From Coniella vitis (Eukaryota; Ascomycota; Sordariomycetes; Diaporthales; Schizoparmaceae), in the NCBI GenBank assembly GCA_011317545.1, contig WUJK01000005.1, positions 2,046,001-2,110,000 of the forward strand: a stretch of DNA of 64,000 bases. The letters run 5' to 3'. The notes beneath the pieces were generated by a model, which saw only the letters and a program-made list of their open reading frames with translations, was not told the origin of the DNA and did not search any database. Of the stretch, positions 34,319 to 46,315 are shown in pieces. How positions within the stretch are numbered: position 1 is the first letter of the stretch; each line of letters begins with the position of its first letter. Both the position numbers and the translations under genes were made by a program.

Positions 34319-36624
34319 GGCTGTAGTTTCTTTTATCCACTCAAAAACAATCAAAGAATCGGATCAGACGGTCTTGTCAATGTTTAGTTGAAACTTGTCT
34401 TGATCAGTCGCAATTTGCAATAGGGAGGGCTGTCGGAGATGGACGAGAACGCAGCACATACGGTCTTGGAGGGCACTGAAGCCGCAGAGTGCCCTAGATC
34501 AGAAATGAATAAGGTTTCGTCCAACGAATGCAAAGAAACCTCAGAGGATAAGGGATCTCGGTTGCTAGCCGTCAATCTTCAAAGCCCAGGTCTCGTTCGG
34601 AGTATCGGTCAGCGGTAGCCGGGTGTACACCGTCGATGCGAGTTGGCAGTCCAAGATGCGTGGCGACAATTGAGGGCATGAGGAGTAGTCGAGACCCTCG
34701 AGTTCTTAAATCCAAGCTCCGAGATTGCCGTGTCTCCAAAGTTTACGGAGGGACGAGAGAAGGGAATACTGGTCATTAGCAAGTTGAGATCGAACACGAG
34801 GAGCAGCGGCCATCAAGGCCTGCTAGCGACGCCGGTCTGAAGAGAACATGGAGGCATCTGAGGAGGAAGAATGGCCCCGAGAAAAGCACAATGTGAAGAT
34901 GTGTCAACAGTCGCAGATTGGGAAGCATAGTCGCGCAGCTGGCAAACATTATGGAAGAAGAGGAAGAATAGGGCACAGGCGCCGGTGATGTTGTGAGACA
35001 TCATTCTGTGGTGTTGTCAAACTGGCTAGCCTTAGTATTGTAGTCAAAACGCCCCTAGTATTGTTTCCCCTGCCTATGGCGATCCCTGCACGTCGACTCA
35101 ACGCCGCCTACTGTGATATTGGTTGGAGAAAATCTCCAGCGTTCCAATACGTGCTGCGTCGGGCGGAATACTAGTCTCTCGAGACTGCACCAAAGTCGCC
35201 AACCCCTTGACGTTGTAATTTCTGGGAATGTTCAGCTCCTTTCTCAGCTCGAGAGTTGGCGGCTTAAATCAAGAGATATCATTTGGTGTCCATTGCGTAC
35301 TATTTCTTGTATCAAGTGCACATAGGGTCTAGGGTGCCTGATCGTATTTGCATTATTGCCACGGAATGAAAAGAAAAGCCTTGCTCTCCCTCTTTGGGTT
35401 CTTCAACTCAAATGTTGACAATCATTCTGTGAAGAAGTCAGTGGGGGAGGCTGCTTGTTGACGACGACTTCTGTCTCAAAGAGCCATGGCTGCCGCCTGC
35501 ACACTACTCTCGATCAAAAGCCGAACATGCACATGTAAACTCTACCAGAGTATCACTTGCTTCACGACTTGAAAGTGAAAGTATGCTCAGGAGAGACGGC
35601 CAAGCGTTCAGTGGCGAGGCTCTCAAAGAATGGTTAACAGAAGAGGCGTGTATTGTATAAACACTCATCTAGAGTCTCACTTTACATGTGCCCTCACACT
35701 GCTTTGTGAGTATAAAACAGCCCTGAACTACAAATGTAGGCCCCAAGTCTCTCATCATGGGAACATCTTAATGAGGGAACATAGTGCGGCCCACAGTCGA
35801 TAATAGGAGTTAGCACTGGTCTATTTTCGTCTGAATATAGAAAGAGTCTTGGACTTTCATCCCGCTTATCTACGAAGAGTTTCCTGTGTGGTAGATCTCG
35901 CATATTGAGGTTGAGAACCAAAGAAGGAATCCTTCTTCCATGCAGGCTCCGTGAATCGATCACTTATCAGCATATTTTAGATTATACCGTAGCCAAAAGA
36001 AAGCAGGCTATTGGCTACACAGTAGTCCGCCTTGTGATACCATCTTGCCGTCTTACTGCTTACCGTACATGAGAATACTCCCGGCAAGAAAGGATTACAG
36101 AAAAAAAAAAAGAGAACCTCGGCTTGCAACAACGCAATCGCTCCCATACTGCATCTTACTATGGTGAGAATGTTTGAGTATCTTTGGCTGTGGGCTTCAG
36201 TGTGCCCTGACGCCGGTCGCCGGTCGCCGGAGGGATTGCTTGCATTGGAAAGAGGGTCCCGGTTCCCCCTGATAAGTCAAGCGGGATGATGCCATGCATC
36301 GATCACAACATAGGCATGGGAGAAAACAGAGAACACAAAAACGCAGGGTCCGGCGACGCAGATGGAAAAATCGTGCTTCACATTCATTCATTCATCCATC
36401 CATCCATCCATCCTCTCTCCCTCCCGTCCCCTAATTAGAAGCTCACTTTGCTGGTTGGTGTGTACTCTCATCTTGAACGACATTGGGCATATGCCGTCAG
36501 CTCCACACTACTATACGATGTATACAACGAGAGATCAAAAAAAACGGTCTCACTAATTGTCGCGTATTTAGGTAGTCAACTACAGCAAGCAACCCGTCAC
36601 TTGATCAACCCCAGTATCCAAAAA
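34319..36624. other. Intergenic between divergent ste2 and aldo/keto reductase genes
   Basis: About 2.3 kb with only short frames. It holds the ste2 promoter on the left and the reductase promoter, with a pyrimidine-rich leader, on the right. No gene or RNA is recognised; an unusually long ste2 leader is possible. Confidence 0.55.
36381..36413. repeat. CATT/CATC tetranucleotide microsatellite
   Basis: Three CATT units pass into about five CATC units, roughly 210 bp before the aldo/keto reductase start. Confidence 0.85.
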
Positions 36625-37758
36625 ATGGCCTTCAAAGGGGCCTCTCTTGCCCTTGGCGGGCTCCTGCTGGCAGCAGCGGCCACAGCAATTGACGAGATCC
36701 CACCATTGGGCCTGGGAACTTGGCTGTCGGATCGAGACAGTGTGCCTCACGCCGTCGAATTTGGCCTCCAGAACGGCTATGACCACATTGACGCCGCCTG
36801 GATCTATCGTACGGTCAAGTCCATCATCTTCTCACCAGTATTTAAGAATTTAAAAAATAAAAATAAAAAACAAAGAGCACAAAACCATCAACCCTCTCTA
36901 GTCACCCACAACAACTGACAAAAGGAACCACGCACCCCAAAATTCAAAACAGGCAACGAAGATCAAACCGGCAAAGGCATTGCCGCCACCGGCCTCGACC
37001 GCTCCGACATCTGGGTCACCTCCAAACTGTGGAACTCGCACCACCGCGCCGCCGAAGCGCACGCCGCCATCCACGAAACCCTTGCCCGCCTGGGCCTCGA
37101 CTATCTCGACCTCTACCTCATCCACTGGCCTGTCGCCTTTGACCCCGCCAACAGCGACAGCCGGCACCCGACCCTCGACACAAACACCACGTTGCTCGAC
37201 ACGTGGCGCACCCTCGAGGACCTCGTGCGCGCCAATTTGACGCGCCACATTGGCCTCTCCAATTTCGCAAAGAGCGATGTGGAATCGATTCTGGCTGCGT
37301 GTGAGATTTGCCCGTACGCGCACGAGTTTGAAACCCACCCGTACCTCCAGCAGCAGGAGTTTGTCGATTGGCATTTGAACGAGGCCGGCATCAAGGTCAT
37401 TGCCTACTCGCCCTTTGGCAACACGAACCCAATCTACAAGGGCCACGAGAACCTGGGGCCCTTGTTGAAGGATCCCCGCTGGGTAAAGCTCGCCAAAGAG
37501 AAAGATGCCACGCCTGCGCAGGTTGTTTTGGCGTGGGGCATTCAGCGCGGTACGATAGTGATTCCAAAGAGTACCTCGGACGAGCACCTGCTGGAAAACG
37601 TTGCGGCGCAAAAGATTACCTTCACCGAGGAGGAACTTGAGGAAATTGCAAAGCATGATAAGAAAGCACGCTTCAGCAACCCGAGCAAGCAGTGGGGGGT
37701 GCAGCTTTTTGCGGACTTGGATGATCACATTGACCTTGATGAGGCCAATGAGCTATAA
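36625..37758 (+). CDS. Aldo/keto reductase with N-terminal signal peptide
   Basis: An NADPH-dependent AKR-superfamily TIM-barrel oxidoreductase that reduces aldehydes and ketones. Exons 36625-36808 and 36953-37758 join in phase to give 329 residues. The full catalytic tetrad is present: Asp56 and Tyr61 (D-H-I-D-A-A-W-I-Y), Lys86 (V-T-S-K-L-W) and His119 (L-I-H-W-P). The late I-P-K-S-T cofactor signature is near residue 262. Unusually for this mostly cytosolic family, residues 1-21 form a signal-peptide-like segment (Lys at position 4, then A-S-L-A-L-G-G-L-L-L-A-A-A-A-T-A), so entry into the secretory pathway is predicted. The substrate cannot be inferred. The 144-bp intron is A-rich near its middle. 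Confidence 0.92.
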
Positions 37759-38082
37759 TGGCTGTGGTGGTATTGAAGCGGGTAAGCGTTTGTGAGGATC
37801 TTGAGGGTTAGGGAGAATGTGTGCTAGTGATAGTGTTTCTACCGTGTGCAATATGTCGAACAGAAAAGGGAAAGCAAGGAATCGGACCGAAAATTAGCTT
37901 CACACCATGAATGGTTGATGAATTCGAGCATTTCAGTCATGCATTCATTATCTGGGTAGACCTTCCTGGAAGTCTATGACCCAATGTCCAATTTGAAGCC
38001 TTCACCCCAAGCCATACCAATCTGGAAGTTTCCAAACTCCGAACGCCCATCGATCTTGTCCGTACAATGCAAATATCAACGC
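37759..38082. other. Convergent intergenic region
   Basis: These 324 bp lie between the stops of two convergent genes. Nothing further is seen. Confidence 0.6.
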
Positions 38083-41000
38083 TTAGCTTGACCCAGCACC
38101 AGCAAAGCCAATGCCAGAATCTTGTGCCTCCTCTTGCTGAATCTGTCTGAACAACCGTAGCTGCAGCTTTTGCACAATGTCCACCATACGCTTCGTCTGC
38201 GCCTCGTCCCCAAAGAACCCAAAGTCTTGCTGTATCTGTCTCTCGAGCTCCCGCTGGACCCGCGGTGGGAGGCTCCGGCTCAAGTACTGTTCGTAGTCAG
38301 AGGGGCTACAGAACCAAGCCTCGCCGTCAGGAGAACCTTGGGCCAGCTTGGCAGGCATGCCGTCAGCAGAAGGACGTGACTCGGCAACGTCATCCTCATA
38401 GACTATATGTGAACAAGGACACAGTCAGCGTACTGCTCGCAGAATGGCTGGGCGATCGTACAGAACCGTGCTACTCCAGGAAGACTTACAAGGCGTTGGC
38501 ACCGATTCCGGGCTCGCATCTGGGAAGAGCACCATGTAGACCTCGTTCCAGCGTTGCTCTTCGGTGGTGTTGGGGGGCACTCGTTTTTTGACCCTAAGAA
38601 CTTCCTCCTGAGACGGCATCATGGTGCCTTCTGGGAATGCATCTGTCCTTGTTTCGCAGGGAATATCGGCCCGTTGGTGAGCAAGCAGCTCTGCCGCGCT
38701 CTTGCATCGCTTCATACAGCGGCTGCACGTGTGTTTGCCAATAGTGTGGCATCTGTACAAATGTTCTCTGTAGGGCTGTCTGTTAGCAAGAAGGATCAAG
38801 ATTAAGTGAGATGGTGGTTGTTTTTTTTTTTTTTTTTTTTTTTTTTTGGTGAGATAAATCATACTTTACGCGATGCACTGTAGGCCAGCCCGGTCCGCAG
38901 CAAGTCCGCTTTTGCCGGAATTTGCCTGGGTTATTCTTGTAGTACGGACAAGCAAATCTCTTCGCCGACTTTGTGCCGTTGGCATCGACAACGGGCGACT
39001 CGATCATGGACGACTCGCTCGTTTGAGGGGATTGCTCGCTAGAGCTGGTCGATACGCTCTTGTGCGAAACGCGTCTAACTGGTTCGTCTGTGACATCCTC
39101 AATTACGCGCTTCCGTTTTCTATCGGTATTGTTGTTCAGGCCGACATTTATGCTCGCTTGATTCCAGGCGGCGGGCGCAGTGTAGTTCCAGCCGTTCAAG
39201 AGATCAGCGCAATTGAGACTTGCATGAAATCCTGTTGATTCGTGAATGGGCGCCGTGTTCCACTGACCCAGGGCGGCGACGCTGTTCAGAGAGGGGAACT
39301 CCCATCCAGAATCTGGCGCCGTCAAGTCACCATCGCCAAGAGGGAAACCAGGGGCGGCAAAGCCGTTGAGGTGAATGTTTGATAGCATGCCAAGGTCATT
39401 GTTGCTGTAAGTGTTGCCAATGCTCACGGAGGTCTTCACAGTGGGTTCCGGCAGACAGTAGACATCGCTTTCCAGACACTTGCGGGTGAGCTTGTTGAGG
39501 TGATCGGCGACCTCAGCACCTGAAGCACGTGTAATGAACTCGTTTTCCACAATGAACATACGGTGGGTGATGTAGTCAAGGAAATCACGAATGAACTGCG
39601 AGGCGTTCTTGTGGTGGTAGAGATCATTGATCCACTGATGCAATTGTTAGTACCAATAAACGTGCGTAGAAATGTGTTTGGAAGGTAATTGGTAAAGCCA
39701 AATCACTTACAGCCAAGACTGACTCCTTGAGGGTAGCGCGAATACCACCAGTCTGAGTTTCATCAATAAAAGTGTCGAAGTATTCGTCAGATAGTTTGCC
39801 TGCTGCCGTCCTGGTTGTCCTTCGCTTCGCAAACTCGGTTAGACCGTTGGGTCCGAGCAAGAACCAGGTGACAAACTCCAGATATGTACAGCCCAGACCC
39901 CAAACATCCCAAGATCGAGAGACGGGTCGCAGCTTCGTATCGTATTCGGGCGGTCGGTAAGCAATAGTAATTTGCTTGAGGGGATCGGGATTGGAAGACG
40001 GGTCGAAGAATTCACCACCACCAAAGTCACCAATACTCATGACATACTCATCAGCAACTGACGAAGGGCTGCCACTGCGAGAGCTGTGGTCAGAGTCGGA
40101 AGTCGAGCTGCTGCTTTCCTCAGACAAGTGAGGAAGACCCATAGCAAGCGCCTTCTTGTGCTGGCCCTTGCTGAAGATGAAGATGTTCTCGGGTTTGATA
40201 TCACCGTGCAGACCGAACTTATTCATGGCCATTCTCTGTTTATCACTTGGCCCATCGCCGGGGCTGTGCATCCAGCTTTCGGCACCAGCGTGGACAGACT
40301 TGAGAGCAGAGGCGATGCTGGCACACTGGCTTGCTAGCCAGCGCATCTCATCTTTACCCGCCTGAGGGTTGGGTGTCGACTGCCACAGTCTTCTCAAATC
40401 ACCATCGGCCCACGGGAAGACCAGGTGGTAGTAGCCCTTGTACTTGTAGGTCGCAAGCAGGGAAAGGAGGTTGGGATGCTCAGCATTGTGCAAGCGAAGC
40501 AAGTTGCGCACTTCGCGACGGAAAGCCTCGTCGTCCTTGGACTTTAACCTCTTGATGGCAAAGTACGGATTATTTGGCAGCATTCCGTTTACGTTCTGGA
40601 AATTATGGTGTGCCTCGTGAATTTTGACCTTCCAGACTTCGGAATTACCACCCTTGTAGTGGTCTTCTTTCTTGTTTTGCCAAGATTCGATGTACGGTAG
40701 GACAGTCTGCTCTTGCAGATCGAGAAATTCGCCTTCCTGCTCTTCGGATATTTCCCAAAAGACAGGACTGCACAGTCGCCACTGGATGCGTTCAAAGGCT
40801 TCGATGTCGCTCTGCGACCAGCCCTGGAAGCATCGCAGCGGCACTCCAGGCGCATCTTGCCGCTGAAGGTGGAAGGCCGCTTCTGAAGCTACCAGGCCGG
40901 CTGTCTTGGCTTTGACCAGGGGCAAAGAGTTATCAGCAAGACCCTCTGAAACGACATGTCGAATGTCATTAGCTTTTCCGAGGAGAATGAGTATGGCAAA

Positions 41001-41910
41001 AGTCCGCAGGAGGCCAATGTGGTGACCATGTTTTTGTAGGTTCCGGGCCGTAATGTGCGTGACAAGCTGCCGCAGCTCGTGAGCCGGCATGGCTGGAAAT
41101 TGGGAGCGAAGTTCTGTCATGATACTTTGTTGCGACAGAATGGATCGAAGCGTATCTTCAGGAATGAAGGAGCGACCGCCGTCACCTGGTACCATGGCAT
41201 TGTTGAGCCGATCTTTCAGTGGCAAGGTGGCATCGTTCTCGGCCGTAGGAATCGACCACGTCGAGATGTCAAAGGCATTGTCGACAGCCAGAGTGGGTGG
41301 CTGAAGTTCTGACACAGTCGGGATCATCTCCGTGTTGGCAAAGTCAAAGTGTTCGACACCGAGCGTAGAGGCCTCCGTCATGTGCCTGGCACTCTCCTGG
41401 GTCTGATGCTGTGGCTGGGAGAAGCCAGTGCTGCAAGAATTGAATGGGCCAAAGAAGAGGTTGTCATCGTTGAAGTCGAATGAGTCCAGCGAGTTTGACG
41501 TATCCTTGGTGGTGTAAAAGTGGTTGAGAGAAGCAGTCTATCTCGTGTCAGTTAGCCTCTGTTGTGGGTGCAAGAAGGTATAAGCCGTAAGAAGCATCGC
41601 AATGCGGAGAGAGCCGGTGATGAGTCGTACCGAATCGTGCTGTTCACTGTGTCAGCATGTTCCGTCCTAGGTCCAACGAGAGAAGCCATTTCTGAATAAG
41701 AAGGGGGGATGATGGTCTAGGAGTGCTGTTAGTGTATGCAAGCACACATACCCAAAAGTTGTCCAGCTCGGACTCTGCCGACGAAGTCGATGTCCAGCGA
41801 GACCCCACAGTCACTGGCGTCTTGTTGGTCTGGGAGTCTCCAGCAACCAGCGGCGCCTGCTGGGCGGCAGCCGCAAGAGCCGCGTCAAAGTCCATTTCAG
41901 GAGCCGTCAT
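38083..41910 (-). CDS. Protein kinase joined to a C-terminal Cys/His zinc-finger region
   Basis: Exons 41910-41752, 41537-39711, 39634-38870, 38775-38490 and 38402-38083 join in phase to give about 1118 residues. Three more would be added if a 9-nt microexon (CACGATTCG, about 41631-41639) is used. The kinase domain spans about 340-680: A-I-K at Lys382, the catalytic loop H-G-D-I-K-P-E-N with Asp499, D-F-G at about 557, an R-P-P-E-Y activation end and W-D-V-W-G-L-G. H-G-D replaces the usual H-R-D arginine. A Ser/Asp-rich insert interrupts the lobe before D-F-G. Near 890-960 comes a compact Cys/His segment (C-P-Y-Y-K-N-N-P, then H-L-Y-R-C-H and C-S-R-C-M-K-R-C) resembling a zinc finger. The architecture is known in Pezizomycotina; pathway and targets are unknown. 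Confidence 0.85.
38821..38847. repeat. 27-nt homopolymer T (A on the coding strand) inside an intron
   Basis: A run of 27 T lies in the intron at 38776-38869 that separates the two halves of the kinase gene's zinc-finger region. Confidence 0.9.
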
Positions 41911-43446
41911 GATATGGTTCAATTGCTCTCTGGTAGACGACGGATCGGGTCAGTGGCAAGTGTCGCGTCAGCTCTCGGCAGGAATTGCACAAGCGAGCGT
42001 CAAGGACAAGACTCATGAAGTCGAGCACAATTGAGCATCAACAGGAAGTCGCAGCAAGAAGGGCAAGGGCCCCGAATGCATATCAATCAGAATGCGCCCA
42101 TGTCTCTCGGCAAAAAAGACTTAGTCATAGCAGTTAACCAGTTCCGCTGCCGACGAACCAGAATCTGCCGGGTGGAGCACACCAGCCCGCTCCGTCCTGC
42201 GCAATCGCGCACCAACGTGGCTGTATCGTCTCAGCTTATGGCCCGCTAGCCTGGGCAAATCACTATTGCGCTAAGCTGCGTACGGCATCGCGTCATCACT
42301 GGCTCTGGGCTGGGTTTCCCCTCGGGAGCCCCTCACGCGCAAATGCGCATTGCGCACGCAGGAACTTCTGCGGAAAAAATAGACTTAGTCAGCCAAGATA
42401 TAAAAGCGGGTAATGACAAACCAATCAGAGGAGGGGTCTCTCTTCTGTTCGGCTTCACACCCTGACTAACGACTGTAGGTAGAAGTACGCACATGGTCCT
42501 CCGATCTACTGTACGAGGCTGTAGCACTGATGCAAGCAAGGAACCAGTACCACCCGGACTTGTGCTATCACAAACTTGCATTTGCGGAAACTGCGCGGCA
42601 CTTTCACGTGTCATCATGAGAAACTTGATGATATTGGCAGTGCTTTGCGACACGTCATAGGATTACGCTGTAGCAATTTTGGTTTCTCGGCTTTCAGCAT
42701 CAGAACGAGGATCCTGATACAAGCTCACACAACCTCCACCCGTCTCTGAATTTCAGGTCTACTTCAGCCCACCCACTCCGCATCAAATAAACTTGTCCAT
42801 CCTCCTCATGTCCTTGCTTCGGCAGGGTATCACGACCAGAGACATTCCTTCCCCTCACCCCGGGCTCACGATTGTTGAAATGAAGGCTTCTCACTGCTGG
42901 CGAACCTCATCACCAGCGCTCCGCTCCATGCTCTTGGGTTGCTGTAGGGCCGCGAATGTTGCAGCCCGTCTGCAAGCTTTGAAAGGCCGAGCGGTCAGGT
43001 AGAAATTGCTGCCGACTCGATGGAGCCGAGGAGACTCTAGAAAAGGAGGTGGATGGAGTAGCCCTTCATCCTTGAATACAAAAAGTTGGAAAAGCGAGAG
43101 TAAGAAACAAGAATCCAGTGGCTGCCGCGGGCGTCGATTCCAATTTCCACAAGCCAGAAGTGACTTGCAGGCCACGGAATGAGCACAAGGTAACCAAGAT
43201 ACCAGCCGATTGTAATTTAAGAAAATAAAAGAACCGACTATCCAAGATATGGTTGCGTCAACACTTGGCGTTCGGAAGTATCGAGCCCAGCATGTCCGCA
43301 CGTCCAGAGACATATCTGCCGTTTGTCTGTAGTTCAAGTCAGGATCAAGCAAGATGCCTGGTAGCCTCACTGCATATTAAGTCCATGTAGTGAGTCTGAC
43401 GAACGCACGGCACTATATTCTACTAGACGGGGTACATCCTCACGCT
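41911..43446. other. Intergenic, no gene recognised
   Basis: About 1.5 kb upstream of the kinase gene and downstream of gis2. Short frames only. A CCAAT sequence occurs near 42421. Confidence 0.55.
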
Positions 43447-44210
43447 CTACGCAGCGGGGGCAATAGGAGCGACAACGGGAGGAGGAACAGCGGTCAGGTC
43501 GGCTTCGGCGGGGACAGGCTCGGCCTCGGCCTGCTTGTTGGGGCAGTCTCGCGCAATGTGGCCGGGCTGGTTGCAAGTGTAGCACGCCTTGCCAGCCGTG
43601 CTCAGAGGGCCACCTCCAGGAGCCTGGCACTCCTTAGAAATGTGACCCAACTTGCCGCAGGCATAACACTTCATCGCCTGGGCCTGACAATCACGAGCAA
43701 AGTGATTGGGGCCGCCGCACTTGTAGCATGTGGGCCGAGGCCCTCCGTTACTAAAGCCGCCGCGTCCGAAGCCATTGAAGCCTCCCCGGCCGGGGTGAGC
43801 TCCACGGCCAAAAGCCGCACGTGGTTGTTGGCACTCGCGCTGCAAGAGTCAGAACAGGGACCAACTACGGTATTGTGATAGTACACTTACCGCCAAGTGA
43901 CCAATTTGGTTGCAGTTGTAGCAGCGACCATTAGGACCAGAGCCATTCAGTCTCAGAGTTGGGCAGTCTGCCTGCACATGGCCGAGGCCTTGGCAGTGGT
44001 AACACTGCTTTGCGTCCGTGGTACGGGGCAGTGGGCACTGGTTCGACTCGTGTCCTGGCTGCTTGCCTAGTAAAACCTGTCAATACGTGCCGAGCAGAAC
44101 AAAGTCGAGATGAGCTTACAGTTGTAGCAAAGGCGCTCAGACGACGAGCAGACCTCGGCGTAGTGGCCAACATTGCCACACTTGTAGCATGCGCGACGTG
44201 AGAGAGACAT
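43447..44210 (-). CDS. gis2: Gis2/CNBP-type protein with seven CCHC zinc knuckles
   Basis: CNBP/Gis2 proteins bind G-rich single-stranded nucleic acid and associate with mRNAs and translating ribosomes. Exons 44210-44120, 44066-43891 and 43839-43447 join in phase to give 219 residues. Seven C-x2-C-x4-H-x4-C knuckles are visible, beginning C-Y-K-C-G-N-V-G-H and ending C-Y-T-C-N-Q-P-G-H-I-A-R-D-C, the same count as in yeast Gis2. Between knuckles four and five is an RGG-like stretch (G-R-G-G-F-N-G-F-G-R-G-G-F), and the tail is Pro/Ala-rich. The two introns fall inside knuckles 2 and 4. An intron in the 5' leader near 44225-44250 is possible but not shown. Confidence 0.95.
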
Positions 44211-46315
44211 CTTGATGGTACCTGCTCTATTTACAAATCATTGTTAGTGATGGGGGTTACCGAGGCCATAACCTAACTCGTGCTCTCGCCATATGCACGA
44301 GCCCCAGCCTGCAGTGAACTTTAATGTGTGCATGTATGTGTGAAGCCATTGCGCAACAAAGCGAGAAACGAAAGCGAAGTGACATGATTGTGCAAGACGC
44401 TAATATTGAACAATCATTCAAATGATGAGCAGGCCACCCAAGAGTTGCATTTGCTCATCGTGCCATAGGTGATGGCGGCGGCCAGGAGTGCAACACAACC
44501 AGCCGCGCCAGATAATCCAGGCCTTGACAGACCACAGCATGCATACTGTGTGTGTAACAACAAGCCGAGCGAGATCTGTAGCCACTGCCAGTGGTCCCTG
44601 CGCTTGTACTAATCGTTCAATCTTGCATGCGAGCCACAACAAAACGTCTAGCATCCTTCTCCAAAAATGGTCCAGGGCGAGTACCACGCAAGAGCTTAAA
44701 GGTAGCAGTGCTATGCTAACCATCTAAGCCCGCGACAACAGCGACAGGAGAAAGGGTAGACGTTCTGGCGAGAAGGCAATGAATCGTCTTGAAGCGCGGT
44801 CGTGACAACAGGTGTCGCATCTCTTGCCGGCAATTGGGCGCTCGACGTTGGGCGTAAGCGTTCGAGGTCTTGAAGTACCTCTTGGCTTTGCTTTTGTGAC
44901 GACGACGTTGCGAATCCAGATTATAATCATAAGCAAGTATCGCACGACCAGCCAACTAACGTGCGCCATCTTTGACTGGACTTAAAGTCGGGCTTCCGTG
45001 ACGAGACGGGCGATAATAGCGCGCCGGCCGGCCGTTTCCGGGGGTTTCGGCATATGAAGGATGTCGAGAGAAGGCTCGTGGTCCGGTAATTAGGGCCACG
45101 CTGATGCTCGTCGGTTGCGGCATGCAAGGTACATGTGTGTGATTGTTGGGAAGGCTGGGGCGCGAAATGCAGAGTAGGACAGAAGAAAAGGAAGCAAAAC
45201 CAACATACCTTTTTTTGGTGTGCTCTGTGCGCGAAGCTGGCGAGATAATAATCAACAAGGCTGGGGGAAAATTTCTGCCCGACCTCGACCTCGACTGGAA
45301 CTCTTTGCTGGCTCGTCCCGGCTGCGTTGGGCTGCGTTCTTCTTCGTTGCTGGCGCTAATCAACCTTGATCCTGACCGACGACCACTTCCAGACTTCTCT
45401 CCGACCACGACCGAGAAAAACTTCCAATAGGGACGAGAACGTGAAGAGCCTGTGAATCATGGGGTGAGGGAGAAATTGGAATGGGAGCGAGGTGAGGGGG
45501 GAGGTGGCCAGTGCCCCATAATAATAACGAAGCTCACACCTGATCTACCAGGTACCCAGCGTGTCTTTGGTAGAGGCCCAGGAAGGCCCAATTCGAGGCT
45601 CGACCTCTAGGCCTCTAGCCCTTTAGCCCACTGATTCTCTCCCTGACCTCCGGAGCACCTGCCTACATACAGTATCCCGCCAGCCAAGCCTACAGTGACT
45701 TTGGGTCGCAGAGTGGCATGCGCTACCCGAACAAGAACCACGCCGTAGCTATGCGGACAGGGGTGCTGTGCAGGTGCTCGAGGCCTAGATTTAAAGTACC
45801 CCACATGGCCCTACTGTGCGTGGCGCCAGCTAAAGTATTTGCCGCTGCCGGGCCTTGTACTGCAGCACATAGTCAGTACAGTGCAGTACCTGCTTCCAGG
45901 GCTGCCGTCAACTGCCCAGTGGTCACCTAGGTGATCCAAGGTATCACCCGCCGTTGGTGGCGGTCTCGCGCTTGCCATATCCTTGATGCACACTTGCTGA
46001 TAAGCGCTTCAGCTTGGTACGTAGTCTTGATAGTACAGCTCACTCCCCAGATACCGCATTTGCCGCTGCCATGCTCGTATGCACCACTATCTAAGTCGAG
46101 AAAATATGCTCGCAAATTCACCGGAAAAACCAGCTGTGCTTCAAGAGAGGCATTATCAACAGTGTTTTTTTTTTTTGGTGCATCCAAACCACACCAATGC
46201 TAGGTGAAATGCAGATAAAAGACACGCCTACTCGAGGATACACAAGAACCAGTACCCCGAACACACGTCCTCTGTGCAAAGTGAACTTCTCAATGAAGCG
46301 ACAGTCCACTTTTGT
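44211..46315. other. Intergenic, no gene recognised
   Basis: About 2.1 kb between gis2 and the membrane-protein gene. The part at 45540-45930 is rich in GGTACC/CCTAGG-like words and half-sites such as CACATAGTCAGTAC near 45868. No supported frame or RNA. Confidence 0.55.
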
